Below, piece by piece: positions 8,363-17,420 of a stretch of DNA of 64,000 nt. The stretch lies in contig NZ_CP026004.1 in assembly GCF_003086895.1 (NCBI RefSeq), forward strand, positions 2,206,731 through 2,270,730, written 5' to 3'. A program made the translations under genes and the position numbers. The notes beneath the pieces were generated by a model. It did not search any database and was not told the origin of the DNA. It was given only the letters and a program-made list of their open reading frames with translations. How positions within the stretch are numbered: the stretch's first letter is position 1; every line of letters begins with the position of its first letter. Origin of the DNA: Stenotrophomonas sp. ESTM1D_MKCIP4_1. GTDB taxonomy: Bacteria > Pseudomonadota > Gammaproteobacteria > Xanthomonadales > Xanthomonadaceae.

Positions 8363-9292
8363 TCATGGGTGCGCGGACGGTCCAGCGACCGCATAGCCCC
8401 ACGCCACCGTGCCCTGCAGGTGCCGCAGCAGATGTTCCAGAAACACGCGCACCCGTGGTGCCAGCTGCTTGCCGGGGCCATGCACGGCACTCAGCGGCGA
8501 GGTGGCCAACACGTGGTCAGCCAGCACTTCCACCAGGCGGCCGGCGTGCAGATCTTCGGCCACATCCCAGATGGACTTGCGGGCAATGCCGGCACCCTGC
8601 ACCGCCAGCTGCTGCGCCGCTTCGCCGTCATCGCACAGCGTGGTGGCGGCCAGTGGCACCGACACCGTGCCGTCGCCCTGGGCAAACCGCCAGTGACTGA
8701 CCGGCGGGCTGCCACTGGCAATGCAGTCGTGCTGCTGCAGATCGGCCAGGCTGCGCGGCACGCCGCGCTCGCGCAGATAGTCCGGGGATGCGCAGAGCAC
8801 GCGACGGTTGGGCGCCAGCTCGCGCGCCACCAGCCGCGAATCATCGAGGGCGCCGTAGCGCAGCGCCAGTTCGATGCCCTCGCCCACCACATCCACGATC
8901 TCATCGCGCAGGCTCAGGTGCACACGCACGCCGGGGTGGGCCCGCTGGAAGCTGCGTACGGCCGGCACGACGTGACGGCGGCCGAAACCATTGGGCGCGG
9001 TGAGCGTGAGCACACCGGCCACGACGTCCTGCCGTTGCTCGAGTGCGGCTTCGGCAGCTTCCACCGCGTCCAGCACATGGCGGCAGTGCTGCAGGAAGAG
9101 CCGGCCTTCATCGGTGAGCGAGGCTTGTCGGGTGCTGCGGTTGAGCAGGCGCACCTGCAGGCGCCGTTCCAGCGCGGACAGGCGCTTGCTGACCACCGCC
9201 AATGAGATGCCCAGCTCGCGCGCCGCTGCCGAGAGGCTGCCGCCGTGCACGATGCGGTCGAAGGTGCGCAGCTCGTTGAGGTCCTCGATCAC
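8363..9292 (-). CDS. LysR-family transcriptional regulator next to the GMC dehydrogenase operon
   Basis: 309 residues if started at the GTG at 9292, giving VIEDLNELRTFDRIVHGG, the expected LysR beginning. A longer form from the ATG at 9412 would add 40 residues with no family counterpart and run across the control region. HTH at 1-60 (LSAAARELGISLAVVSKRLSALERR), substrate-binding domain after ~90. It is divergent from the three-subunit dehydrogenase genes, which it probably regulates. It ends 75 bases from the convergent LysR gene at 7388-8287. Confidence 0.88.
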   Translation of the reverse strand: MIEDLNELRTFDRIVHGGSLSAAARELGISLAVVSKRLSALERRLQVRLLNRSTRQASLTDEGRLFLQHCRHVLDAVEAAEAALEQRQDVVAGVLTLTAPNGFGRRHVVPAVRSFQRAHPGVRVHLSLRDEIVDVVGEGIELALRYGALDDSRLVARELAPNRRVLCASPDYLRERGVPRSLADLQQHDCIASGSPPVSHWRFAQGDGTVSVPLAATTLCDDGEAAQQLAVQGAGIARKSIWDVAEDLHAGRLVEVLADHVLATSPLSAVHGPGKQLAPRVRVFLEHLLRHLQGTVAWGYAVAGPSAHP

Positions 9293-9302
9293 GGTGATGG
9301 TT

Positions 9303-9317
9303 TCTTGTTTGGCAAGA
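9303..9317. promoter_or_regulatory. Candidate LysR box TCTTG-N5-CAAGA
   Basis: A perfect 5-5-5 inverted repeat with the T-N11-A spacing of LysR operators, just upstream of the LysR GTG start and inside the divergent control region (9293-9479). A second looser pair TTTCC/GGAAA lies at 9323-9346. Autoregulation is inferred. Confidence 0.45.
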
Positions 9318-9479
9318 GTGCATTTCCCATATTGCCATTCCGGAAACAGTCGTACATCCACACAATGAGGCGTTTGGTGGCCACCGGGGAATGTGGGCCG
9401 CAATGACTTCATTACGCACACTGCCGCGACGGGATGCGCGCCATGCTGTGCCCTAGCCACCCTTCAGGTAGCCAGACCC

Positions 9480-10208
9480 ATGACCGATGGACCAGACCAG
9501 GGCGCCCCGGCGCTGACCCGCCGCCGCTTTTTCCAGGGCCTCACACTGATTCCGGTAGCCGCCGCCCTGCCCGGCTGCGGTCCTGCCGCCGCACCCGCTG
9601 CGGACCACGGCACCGCACCAGCTGCAGCGAATTACACGCCGCAGTTCTTCAACGCGGCCGAGTGGGCCTTCGTCCAGGCGGCCTGCGACCGGCTGATTCC
9701 GGCCGATGAGACCGGCCCCGGCGCCGTTGAATCCGGCGTGCCCGAGTTCCTCGACCGGCACATGCAGACGCCGTACGCGGCGGGCGATATCTGGTACATG
9801 CAGGGCCCTTTCCTGGAAGCACCGAGCGAGTTCGGCTACCAGGGCAAGCTGGCGCTGCGCGATATCCTGCGCGTGGGTATCGGCGCCTTTGATGCGCAAT
9901 GCCGGGCGCAGTTCCAGGGCAAAACCTTCGCCCAGCTGGACCACGCGCAGCAGGAAACGCTGCTGAAGGCCGCCGAGAGCGGGAAGCTGGAACTGGAAGG
10001 CATTTCCAGCAAACTGTTCTTCTCCAATCTTTTGGGCGAGGTCAAGAACGGTTACTTCGCCGACCCCAAGTACGGAGCCAACAAGGGCATGGCCGCGTGG
10101 AAAATGATCGGCTACCCGGGCATGCGTGCCGACTACCTGGACTGGATTGGCGTGCGCGACAAGGCATACCCGCTGCCGCCGGTCGATCTGGCCGGGCGGA
10201 GGGGCTGA
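9480..10208 (+). CDS. Gluconate 2-dehydrogenase subunit 3 family protein (Tat-exported small subunit)
   Basis: 242 residues. The N-terminus has a twin-arginine signal (LTRRRFFQGLTLIPVAAALPGC), so it is exported folded, and its GMC partner could be carried with it. The rest matches the gluconate_2-dh3 family (FNAAEWAFVQAACDRLIPADETGPGA, then MIGYPGMRADY), the small subunit that pairs with the flavoprotein encoded next. The ATG at 9480 begins the Tat signal. The following gene starts four bases after its stop. Substrate class is sugar or sugar acid by family, not proven. Confidence 0.88.
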   Translation: MTDGPDQGAPALTRRRFFQGLTLIPVAAALPGCGPAAAPAADHGTAPAAANYTPQFFNAAEWAFVQAACDRLIPADETGPGAVESGVPEFLDRHMQTPYAAGDIWYMQGPFLEAPSEFGYQGKLALRDILRVGIGAFDAQCRAQFQGKTFAQLDHAQQETLLKAAESGKLELEGISSKLFFSNLLGEVKNGYFADPKYGANKGMAAWKMIGYPGMRADYLDWIGVRDKAYPLPPVDLAGRRG

Positions 10209-10212
10209 GCGC

Positions 10213-11988
10213 ATGGCCATCACGAAACCGAAAGTTGATGCGGTGATTGTCGGCATGGGCTGGACCGGGGCGATCCTGGCCAAGGAACTGACCGACGCCG
10301 GTCTGCATGTGGTTGCGCTGGAGCGCGGTGGCGACCGCGATACCCAGCCTGATTTCGCCTACCCCAACGTGGTGGACGAACTGGAAGGTTCGGTGCACCG
10401 CCGCTACCTGCAGAGCCTCTCGCAGGAGACGGTGACCATCCGCCACACGCCGTCCGATACGGCCGTGCCGTACCGGCAGATGGGCTCGTTCAAGCCGGGT
10501 ACCGGCGTGGGTGGTGCGGGCAGCCACTGGTCGGGGGCGCACTTCCGGCCGCTGCCGGAAGACATGAAGCTGCGCACGAACGTGGAAGAGCGCTACGGCA
10601 AGGGGTTCATTCCGGCCGACATGACCATCCAGGATTTCCCGGTGACCTATGCCGAGCTGGAACCGCACCTGCATATGTTCGAGCTGGTGTGTGGCACCTC
10701 CGGCAAAGCCGGTGTCATCAACGGGGTGGTGCAGGCCGGCGGCAATCCGTTCGAGGGTTCGCGCTCGGCCGAGTACCCGCTGGGCCCCAACCCGAACTAC
10801 CTGGGCGGTGAGTTGTTCTACAAGGCGGCCAAGGAAATGGGCTGGCACCCCTACCCCATTCCCGCTTCCAACGCTTCGGGCCCCTATGTGAACCCCTATG
10901 GCTGCCAGCTGGGCCCGTGCAATGCGTGCGGGTTCTGCAGCGACTATGGCTGCCTGAACTATTCCAAGGCCAGCCCCAATGCCTGCATCCTGCCGGTGCT
11001 GCGGCAGCGCCCGAAGTTCGAGCTGCGCACGCATTCGCAGGTGCTGAAGGTGGACCTGGACAGCACCGGCAGCAAGGCCACCGGGGTGACCTACCTGGAT
11101 GCGCAGGGCCGTGAAGTGCAGCAGCCGGCCGATCTGGTACTGCTGTGCGCCTTCCAGCTGTACAACGTGCACCTGATGCTGCTGTCCGGCATCGGCACGC
11201 CGTACGACCCGGAATCGAACACCGGCACGGTGGGCCGCAACTACTCCTACCAGAACCTCAACCGGGTGGTGCTGTTCTTCGACAAGGACGTGCAGGCCAA
11301 CGGTTTCATCGGCATCGGTGGTGCCGGTACCACCATGGACGACCTCAACGGCAACCAGCTGGACAACGCCAAGGCGGGCTTCGTCGGCGGCGGCCTGGTG
11401 TGGGCGCGGCAGCCGGGCGCAGGCCCGGTGCGCGGCATCAACGTTCCCAGCGGCACGCCCAGCTGGGGTGCGGCGTGGAAGAAGGCGGCGGCGGACAACT
11501 TCCGCCACAACTTCTACTACGAGGTGCAGGGCGCGTGCATGGCCTACCGCCAGCACTACCTGAGCCTGGACCCGACCTACAAGGACAGCTTCGGGCGACC
11601 GCTGCTGCGCATGACCTTCGATTGGCATCCGAACGAAATCAAGGCGTCGCAGTTCTTTGTCGGCAAGGCGATGGAAATGAGCCGTACGCTCAACCCGCTG
11701 TCGATGAGCGGCGATGCCAAGAAGGACGGCGAGCACTACAACATCACCAAATACCAGAGCACGCACACCTGCGGCGGCGCGATCATGGGTGACAACCCCA
11801 AGACCTCGGCGCTGAACCGCTACCTGCAGAGCTGGGATGTGCCCAATGTGTTCGTGATCGGCGCCAACGCATTCCCGCAGAACAACGGCTACAACCCGAC
11901 CGGCCTGGTGGGTGGGCTGGCGTACTGGGCGGCCACGGCCATCCGCGAAAAGTACCTGCCCGATCCGGGCCCGCTGGTACAGGCCTGA
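10213..11988 (+). CDS. GMC-family FAD oxidoreductase, large subunit of a periplasmic dehydrogenase
   Basis: 591 residues. The FAD-binding Rossmann motif VIVGMGWTGAILAKEL sits at the N-terminus, and the C-terminal GMC region contains THTCGGAIMGDN and GANAFPQNNGYNPTG. Family members oxidise gluconate, 2-ketogluconate, sorbitol and similar polyols and pass electrons to the cytochrome subunit. It has no signal peptide of its own and would be exported in complex with the Tat-bearing small subunit. It sits four bases after that gene and ten bases before the cytochrome gene. Confidence 0.9.
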   Translation: MAITKPKVDAVIVGMGWTGAILAKELTDAGLHVVALERGGDRDTQPDFAYPNVVDELEGSVHRRYLQSLSQETVTIRHTPSDTAVPYRQMGSFKPGTGVGGAGSHWSGAHFRPLPEDMKLRTNVEERYGKGFIPADMTIQDFPVTYAELEPHLHMFELVCGTSGKAGVINGVVQAGGNPFEGSRSAEYPLGPNPNYLGGELFYKAAKEMGWHPYPIPASNASGPYVNPYGCQLGPCNACGFCSDYGCLNYSKASPNACILPVLRQRPKFELRTHSQVLKVDLDSTGSKATGVTYLDAQGREVQQPADLVLLCAFQLYNVHLMLLSGIGTPYDPESNTGTVGRNYSYQNLNRVVLFFDKDVQANGFIGIGGAGTTMDDLNGNQLDNAKAGFVGGGLVWARQPGAGPVRGINVPSGTPSWGAAWKKAAADNFRHNFYYEVQGACMAYRQHYLSLDPTYKDSFGRPLLRMTFDWHPNEIKASQFFVGKAMEMSRTLNPLSMSGDAKKDGEHYNITKYQSTHTCGGAIMGDNPKTSALNRYLQSWDVPNVFVIGANAFPQNNGYNPTGLVGGLAYWAATAIREKYLPDPGPLVQA

Positions 11989-11998
11989 GGAGACGCCG

Positions 11999-13387
11999 AT
12001 GAAGAAGCTTCTCCTGTGGTGTGTGGCGCTGGCCCTGATCGTGCTGTTGCTGGCACTGGCCTACGCCTTCCTTCCCACCCGCACCCGCGTGCTGGCCCAG
12101 GGCCCGGCACCGGATGCCGCGCTGATCGACCGCGGCCGCTACCTGGCTGCGGCCGGCGACTGCACCGCCTGCCACACCCGGCCGGGCGGCCAGCCCTTCG
12201 CGGGCGGTCTGGCCGTGGCTTCGCCGCTGGGCAACATCTACAGCACCAACATCACCCCGGACAGAGACACCGGCATCGGCGGCTATTCGCTGGATGACTT
12301 CGACCGTGCCCTGCGCCATGGCATCACCCCCGATGGCCGCACGCTGTACCCGGCCATGCCCTACCCCTCCTACGCGCGGCTGACCGACGAGGATGTGCGT
12401 GCGCTGCATGCCTATTTCCTGCACGGCGACATCGCGCCCGTGAGGGAGCCCAACCGCGCGGCGGACATTCCCTGGCCGTTGTCGATGCGCTGGCCGCTGG
12501 CCATCTGGCGCAAGACCTTCGCGCCTGAAGCGGATGCGGTGACGTTTGATCCCAGTCGCTACGGCAGTGCCGAACTGGCCCGCGGTGCCTACCTGGTGCA
12601 GGGGCTGGGCCACTGCGGCAGCTGCCACACCCCGCGCGGGTTTGCGCTGCAGGAGCAGGCACTGGATGAGAGCGGCAGTGCGTACCTGGCCGGTGGCCAG
12701 ATCATCGACGGCTGGAATGCGGTGAACCTGCGCGGCAACGCGGCCGACGGCCTGGGCCGCTGGAGCACCGGGGACATCGTGGACACCCTGCGCACCGCCC
12801 GCAATGCGCACAGCGCGGTGGTGGGCACGCCGATGGCCGACGTGGTGATGCACAGCACCCAGCACCTGACCGAGGCCGATCTGCAGGCCATGGCGGTGTA
12901 CCTGAAGAGCCTGCCCGCCAGTGCGCATGACCCGTCGTCCTACACGGCCGACGATGCCACGGCACGCAAGCTGCAGGCCGGCATCAACGACAGCCGCGGC
13001 GCCGAGCTGTATGCCGACAACTGCGCAGCGTGCCACCGCACCGATGCCAAGGGCTACGCGCAGGTGTTCCCGGCCATTGCCGGCAACCCGACGGTGCTGG
13101 CGGATGATCCGGTCAGCCTGGTGCGCCTGCTGCTGCACGGCAGCGCCCTGCCCTCCACCGCCAAGCGCCCATCCAACCTGGGCATGCCGGGGTTTGCCGA
13201 CCGCCTCAGCGATGAAGAGATCGCGCAGCTGGCGACGTTCGTACGCCAGGAGTTCGGCAACCACGCCTCGGCCGTGCGTGCCAGCCAGGCGAAGGACGTA
13301 AGGGCGCAGCTGGAAAAAGAACGGCGCCATGACGATGTGGCGCACGACCCGACCGATGCGTCGGCGGACGAAGCCTCCGCGAAGTAA
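11999..13387 (+). CDS. Triheme cytochrome c subunit of the GMC dehydrogenase
   Basis: 462 residues. An N-terminal membrane anchor (LLWCVALALIVLLLALAYAFL) is followed by three cytochrome c domains with heme sites CTACH, CGSCH and CAACH. It takes electrons from the flavoprotein and hands them to ubiquinone or the terminal oxidases at the outer face of the inner membrane. Length and heme number match the cytochrome subunit of gluconate/sorbitol dehydrogenases. The C-terminal ~30 residues are charged and low-complexity. ATG at 11999 with GAGGAG upstream. Confidence 0.92.
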   Translation: MKKLLLWCVALALIVLLLALAYAFLPTRTRVLAQGPAPDAALIDRGRYLAAAGDCTACHTRPGGQPFAGGLAVASPLGNIYSTNITPDRDTGIGGYSLDDFDRALRHGITPDGRTLYPAMPYPSYARLTDEDVRALHAYFLHGDIAPVREPNRAADIPWPLSMRWPLAIWRKTFAPEADAVTFDPSRYGSAELARGAYLVQGLGHCGSCHTPRGFALQEQALDESGSAYLAGGQIIDGWNAVNLRGNAADGLGRWSTGDIVDTLRTARNAHSAVVGTPMADVVMHSTQHLTEADLQAMAVYLKSLPASAHDPSSYTADDATARKLQAGINDSRGAELYADNCAACHRTDAKGYAQVFPAIAGNPTVLADDPVSLVRLLLHGSALPSTAKRPSNLGMPGFADRLSDEEIAQLATFVRQEFGNHASAVRASQAKDVRAQLEKERRHDDVAHDPTDASADEASAK

Positions 13388-13407
13388 CGCACGGCCCGCA
13401 ACGAAAA

Positions 13408-13431
13408 GAGCCCCGGCATCGGCCGGGGCTC
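13408..13431. terminator. Rho-independent terminator, strongest on the minus strand
   Basis: GAGCCCCGGC-ATCG-GCCGGGGCTC: a 10-base perfect stem between convergent genes. AAAA at 13404-13407 gives a U-tract for transcripts from the minus strand; it probably also stops the cytochrome operon. Confidence 0.8.
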
Positions 13432-13438
13432 CTGTTGC

Positions 13439-14392
13439 TTACTTTTCCTGCAGGAAGGTCAGCAGGTCCTGGTTGACCTTGTCCTTGTGGGTGTCGGTCA
13501 GGCCGTGCGGCGCACCCGGGTACACGATCAGCTTGGCGCCCTTGATGAGCTTTGCCGACTGGCGGCCGGAGATGTCGATCGGCACGATCTGGTCGTCATC
13601 GCCGTGGATGACCAGGGTCGGCACGTCGAACTTCTTCAGGTCCGCGCGGAAATCGGTGGCCGAGAACGCTGCGATCGAGTCGTAGGTGTTCTTGTGGCCG
13701 CCCTGCATGCCCTGCGCCCACCACGCGTCGATCAGACCCTGCGACACCTTCGCGCCCGGGCGGTTGAAGCCGTAGAACGGGCCCGACGGAATATCCTTGT
13801 ACAACTGTGCGCGGTTTTCCATCTGCGCCTTGCGGATGCCGTCGAACACTTCGATCGGCAGGCCGTTGGGGTTGTCGGCGGTCTTCAGCATGAACGGCGG
13901 CACCGAGCTGATCAGCACCGCCTTCTTCACCCGGCCGGTGCCATGGCGGCCGATGTAGCGCGCCACTTCACCGCCACCGGTGGAGAAGCCGACCAGGGTC
14001 ACGTCGTGCAGGTCCAGGGTGTTGATGACGGTGGCCAGATCATCGGCGTAATGATCCATGTCGTTGCCATCCCAGGGCTGGCTGGAACGGCCGTGGCCAC
14101 GACGGTCATGGGCGATGACGCGGTAGCCGTGGTTGGCCAAGAAGATCATCTGCGATTCCCAGCTGTCCGAGTTCAGCGGCCAGCCGTGGCTGAAGGTGAC
14201 GACCGGACCGTCCTTCGGGCCCCAATCCTTGTAGTACAGCTGCACGCCGTCGGCGGTGGTGATGTAGCTGGCGGTGCGGGCGATGCTGGTGACGGCGGTC
14301 GGCTTGGCCGGTTCAGCGGCCTGGGCGGACAGGCCGGCCTGCAGGGACAGGGCCAGCGCGGTGGCGGCCAAGGTGCGGGTGAGGGTTTTCAT
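13439..14392 (-). CDS. Exported alpha/beta hydrolase, non-heme chloroperoxidase type
   Basis: 317 residues with signal peptide ([15 protein letters not shown]). The mature part matches cofactor-free haloperoxidase/esterase hydrolases: oxyanion region [13 protein letters not shown], nucleophile elbow GFSTGG, acid in HGDDDQIVP and catalytic His in PGAPHGL. Such enzymes form peracids from peroxide and short acids, and many act mainly as esterases. Monocistronic, with its own terminator at 13408. Upstream it faces the Fic gene across a 217-base gap. Confidence 0.9.
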   Translation of the reverse strand: MKTLTRTLAATALALSLQAGLSAQAAEPAKPTAVTSIARTASYITTADGVQLYYKDWGPKDGPVVTFSHGWPLNSDSWESQMIFLANHGYRVIAHDRRGHGRSSQPWDGNDMDHYADDLATVINTLDLHDVTLVGFSTGGGEVARYIGRHGTGRVKKAVLISSVPPFMLKTADNPNGLPIEVFDGIRKAQMENRAQLYKDIPSGPFYGFNRPGAKVSQGLIDAWWAQGMQGGHKNTYDSIAAFSATDFRADLKKFDVPTLVIHGDDDQIVPIDISGRQSAKLIKGAKLIVYPGAPHGLTDTHKDKVNQDLLTFLQEK

Positions 14393-14530
14393 GGGGGGAA
14401 ACTCGCGTTGGGTGGTGGGACGTACTGTGCGCCCACGGCGGAGCGCATCGGTGATGGATGGTCCGCAAAACTTGATTGATCGTCTTGGATGGATGTGCGG
14501 GATCGGGGCTGGGCGGTGGTTCGGGGTGAC

Positions 14531-14593
14531 GTGAGCCGAATAATGCTATTATTCGGCTCACTGAATGAGCCGAATAACCTGGCCATTCGGCTC
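14531..14593. promoter_or_regulatory. Double palindromic operator in front of the Fic gene
   Basis: Four copies of the octamer AGCCGAAT arranged as two inverted pairs. Pair 1 is a perfect 14-base inverted repeat, GTGAGCCGAATAAT (14531-14544) and its complement (14548-14561), with a 3-base centre. Pair 2 is GAGCCGAAT (14567-14575) and its complement (14585-14593) with a 9-base spacer. A -10-like TATTAT (14547-14552) lies within pair 1, and pair 2 ends five bases before the GGAG ribosome site. The likely ligand is the winged-helix C-terminus of the Fic protein itself. Confidence 0.7.
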
Positions 14594-14609
14594 ACCTGGA
14601 GATCAGCCG

Positions 14610-15779
14610 ATGTCCACTCCTCACTGGATCTGGCAACACAGCGACTGGCCACGCTTTGCCTGGAATGCGCAGGCGGTCGCGGCCCCGTTGCGCGCCTGCC
14701 AATTGCTGCAGGGCCAACTGTTGGGCATGGCGGCAGCAGAAAGCCGCGAGCTTCAGGCCGAAGATGCGCTGGATACGCTGCTGTCGAATATCGTGACCTC
14801 GTCTGCCATCGAGGGGGAACGTCTGGACGTCGGCTCGGTCCGCTCATCGTTGGCGCGCAGGCTGGGCGTCGCCGAAGAAGGCCGCCGCCGCGCAACGGCG
14901 CGCGCGGAAGGCCTGGCCAACCTGATGCTGGATGCTACCCGGCATGCGGATCGTCCCTTGGACCTGGGCCGCCTTCTGCAATGGCACCGTTGGCTGTTTG
15001 CAGCCGACGACGATCTGCTGCCGAACCGGATCCGGGTGGGTGATCTGAGAGGCTCCGAGCCCATGCAGGTTGTCTCCGGCCGCATCGACAACCCGACGGT
15101 GCATTTCCAGGCGCCACCTCGGGAACGCCTCGAGCACCAGGTTGACGCCTTCCTGCAGTGGTTTGCGGACAGCGGCAATGATGGCGACATCGACCCACTC
15201 CTCCGCGCTGCCATCGCGCACTTCTGGTTCGTGACGCTGCACCCCTTCGACGACGGCAACGGCCGCCTCACCCGTGCACTGACCGATCTCGCCCTTGCCC
15301 AGGCGCAGCCGCAGGTCATCCGCTTCCACGCGATGTCGGCCAGCATCCTCGCCGATCGGGCCGGCTACTACCGGATCCTCGAGGACAGCCAGAAAGCTGG
15401 CCTCGACATTACCGCGTGGCTGCTGTGGTTCCTGCACACGCTGCACGACAGTCTTTCCCAGGCCCTGCGGCGCATTGATCGCGTGCTGGCCAAGGCGCGC
15501 TTCTGGCAACGCCATCGCCAGCATGCGCTCTTGGCCGAGCAGATCAAGGTTCTCAACCGCATGCTCGACGGCGGCGAGCGCGGTTTCGAGCAAGGCATCA
15601 GCGCAAGCCAGTACCAGGCCGTGGCCAAGGTATCCAAGGCCACGGCCACCCGTCATCTCGCCGATCTGGTCGAGAAGGGCTGCCTGCGCCGGTTGCCCGG
15701 TGGGAGCCGGAACACGCGCTATGCAATCGATGAAGTACGCTCTGGCATTGGCGACTCACTCGACGACCCGGTCGACTGA
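14610..15779 (+). CDS. Fic-family AMPylase/deAMPylase with C-terminal winged helix
   Basis: 389 residues. The order is an N-terminal DUF4172-type helical region (WIWQHSDWPRFAW), an inhibitory helix with SSAIEG (Glu68), a Fic core with HPFDDGNGRLTR (catalytic His211), and a winged-helix domain near the end (ASQYQAVAKVSKATATRHLADLVEKGCLRRL). Fic enzymes transfer AMP from ATP to hydroxyls of target proteins. The Glu68 motif marks it as self-inhibited, and several such enzymes also remove AMP. The ATG at 14610 has GGAG eight bases ahead. The double palindrome just upstream suggests autoregulation. No antitoxin gene is adjacent. Target unknown. Confidence 0.9.
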   Translation: MSTPHWIWQHSDWPRFAWNAQAVAAPLRACQLLQGQLLGMAAAESRELQAEDALDTLLSNIVTSSAIEGERLDVGSVRSSLARRLGVAEEGRRRATARAEGLANLMLDATRHADRPLDLGRLLQWHRWLFAADDDLLPNRIRVGDLRGSEPMQVVSGRIDNPTVHFQAPPRERLEHQVDAFLQWFADSGNDGDIDPLLRAAIAHFWFVTLHPFDDGNGRLTRALTDLALAQAQPQVIRFHAMSASILADRAGYYRILEDSQKAGLDITAWLLWFLHTLHDSLSQALRRIDRVLAKARFWQRHRQHALLAEQIKVLNRMLDGGERGFEQGISASQYQAVAKVSKATATRHLADLVEKGCLRRLPGGSRNTRYAIDEVRSGIGDSLDDPVD

Positions 15780-15793
15780 AGGGGGCGTGCAGC

Positions 15794-15812
15794 GTCGAGC
15801 GCGCTCGACTAC
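15794..15812 (-). repeat. GTAG-type REP palindrome
   Basis: GTCGAGC-GC-GCTCGAC followed by CTAC, i.e. GTAG plus hairpin when read on the minus strand. Lies between the convergent Fic gene and the next gene, where it may also help terminate. Confidence 0.6.
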
Positions 15813-15836
15813 GCTCTTTCATGGACACCACGTGCA

Positions 15837-16349
15837 TCAATCCGAGTACCAGTAGCGATTGAACGTGCCGGTCTTCCGGTCGTAGATGTAGTAGGACGCC
15901 GAGCTGCCTTCCCTGAAGTAATCCAGCACGTCGGCCCGTGTGCAGATCCTGCCCTCGATGTCCGGGCTATCGTTCAACGCGAAGTAGTCGAAGCAGCCCG
16001 GCGCCTCCACCTGCAGGCCCATCACCTCGTAGCCCGTTTCGTCATCCTCCTCGCCGAGTATGTGGCATGCGCGGGTCGCCTGCGGGTCCTTCGCGGCAAG
16101 GCAGATGCGCAACGCAGAGCTGTGGCGCACGGGGTTGGTGACGAGCATGGCATCGTCCTTGAGGCCATCGCCGTTCATGTCGAGCTTGACGCGGGCATAG
16201 GCAGTGGCCGACTCCCTGCGCCACGGGTCTTTCCTGAGCTGGTCGAGGTCGGCGGGCACCCAGGTGTCGGCTTTGGCTGGTGGTGGCGCCGCTGCAGCCG
16301 ATGCAGACAAGGCGATGGCGGAGAACAACACCGTGAGCATCCTGGTCAT
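15837..16349 (-). CDS. Exported hypothetical protein with EF-hand-like calcium loop
   Basis: 170 residues, not recognised as a named family. It has a signal peptide (LTVLFSAIALSASAAAAP). A loop DMNGDGLKDDAML resembles FG-GAP/EF-hand-like calcium-binding loops of exported proteins. Two Cys (ICLAAKD, RACHIL) and two more near the C-terminus (GCFDYF, RICTRAD) could form disulphides in the periplasm. Start at the ATG 16349; an ATG nine bases later (16340) is equally possible. It ends 58 bases from the convergent Fic gene. Confidence 0.6.
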   Translation of the reverse strand: MTRMLTVLFSAIALSASAAAAPPPAKADTWVPADLDQLRKDPWRRESATAYARVKLDMNGDGLKDDAMLVTNPVRHSSALRICLAAKDPQATRACHILGEEDDETGYEVMGLQVEAPGCFDYFALNDSPDIEGRICTRADVLDYFREGSSASYYIYDRKTGTFNRYWYSD

Positions 16350-16521
16350 CGCGTTGCCATTTGCCGGGAGATGGGGCGGATTCTGCGCCTGATTGCGGGA
16401 CAGTGCAGCGTAGGAAAAGTGCTTGTTGGAATGTAGGGAATTGCCAGTCCGTGGTGAAGGGGAGGCGGCAGGGGCTCGATCCTCTATAGTTTCCCTCTTC
16501 AGACGGAACAGTCGGCGCACC

Positions 16522-17289
16522 ATGCCCTACCTTGGAATCGGACTCCATTTCATCGCCGCGATCTACTTCGCGGTGCACGCCATCCGCTCAGGCCAGAGCC
16601 TGTACTGGCTTCTCCTGCTGTTCTCGTTCCCGCTGCTGGGCAGCGTGGTCTATTTCGTGGCGATCTATCTGCCGGAGGCCCGCCATTCCCGCGGCGCCCG
16701 CCAGGTGGTCCATTCGGCCAAGCAGTTCATCGATCCGGGCAAGGACGTGCGCACTGCGCGGGCCGAGCTGGCCCGCACCCCGACGGTGCAGAACCGTGTC
16801 CGCCTGGGCATGGAGCTGCTGGCTTCCGGCCAGGCCGAGGAGGCCAGAACGCTGTTTGAGCAGGCCGCGAGCTCGCCACTTGGCGACGACCCTTACATCC
16901 TGACCGGGCTGGCGCGTGCGCGCCTTGAATCCGGGCACGCCGCTCTTGCCGCAGAGGCGCTTGACGGTCTGTTTGCGCGCCACCCGGAGGTGCGCCGCAA
17001 GCCCGAGCAGACCCTGCTGTACGCGCAGGCTCTGGCGGCCACCCATGCGACAGGCACCGAAGCGGCGTTCGAGCGTGCCGTGGAATGTGGCAACGATGCA
17101 GCGGCGCGCTGCCTGTATGCCGAATGGCTGCTGGCCCAGCCGGGGGCGGCGGACCGTGAGAAAAGCCGAAGCGTATTCGCGAGCATTCTGGACGATGCCC
17201 AGCATTGGTCGCGCCATACGCGCAGCCACAATGCGCCGTGGTTGGACCGCAGCAAGGCGAAGCTGAAGGAGCTGGAGCGGGTGCGCTGA
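16522..17289 (+). CDS. Inner-membrane tetratricopeptide-like protein
   Basis: 255 residues. Two hydrophobic segments at the N-terminus (LGIGLHFIAAIYFAVHAI, then LLLLFSFPLLGSVVYFVAIYL) resemble the PLDc_N membrane module. A cytoplasmic helical repeat region follows (QNRVRLGMELLASGQAEEARTLF, YILTGLARARLESGHAALA), which is TPR-like. It looks like a scaffold or assembly protein. The ATG at 16522 is chosen because upstream frame has no membrane character. Divergent from the exported hypothetical gene and followed by a REP cluster. Confidence 0.72.
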   Translation: MPYLGIGLHFIAAIYFAVHAIRSGQSLYWLLLLFSFPLLGSVVYFVAIYLPEARHSRGARQVVHSAKQFIDPGKDVRTARAELARTPTVQNRVRLGMELLASGQAEEARTLFEQAASSPLGDDPYILTGLARARLESGHAALAAEALDGLFARHPEVRRKPEQTLLYAQALAATHATGTEAAFERAVECGNDAAARCLYAEWLLAQPGAADREKSRSVFASILDDAQHWSRHTRSHNAPWLDRSKAKLKELERVR

Positions 17290-17292
17290 GAC

Positions 17293-17403
17293 GTGCCGAC
17301 CAACGGTCGGCACCTACCATGTCTGGGTGGTCGGCACCTACCAGGTTGCATTTGTGCCGACCAACGGTCGGCAACTACCAGTAGATCCACGCCATGCGTG
17401 GAT
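17293..17403. repeat. Cluster of GTAG-type REP (SMAG-like) elements
   Basis: Three hairpins and one half element. GTGCCGACC-AAC-GGTCGGCAC plus CTAC (17293-17317); a half copy near 17329-17341; GTGCCGACC-AAC-GGTCGGCAA plus CTAC (17354-17378); and GTAG plus ATCCACGC-CAT-GCGTGGAT (17381-17403). They sit between convergent genes. Confidence 0.8.
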
Positions 17404-17420
17404 GATCCAACCCCGCCAGG

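Noticed and set aside
9293..9412. 40-residue N-terminal extension of the LysR gene from an ATG at 9412
   Set aside because: LysR proteins begin at the HTH; the extension has no family counterpart and would cover the divergent control region. The GTG at 9292 fits better.
14610..15779. Fic/antitoxin (toxin-antitoxin) pair
   Set aside because: The inhibitory motif SSAIEG is inside the Fic protein itself and no small antitoxin gene precedes it.
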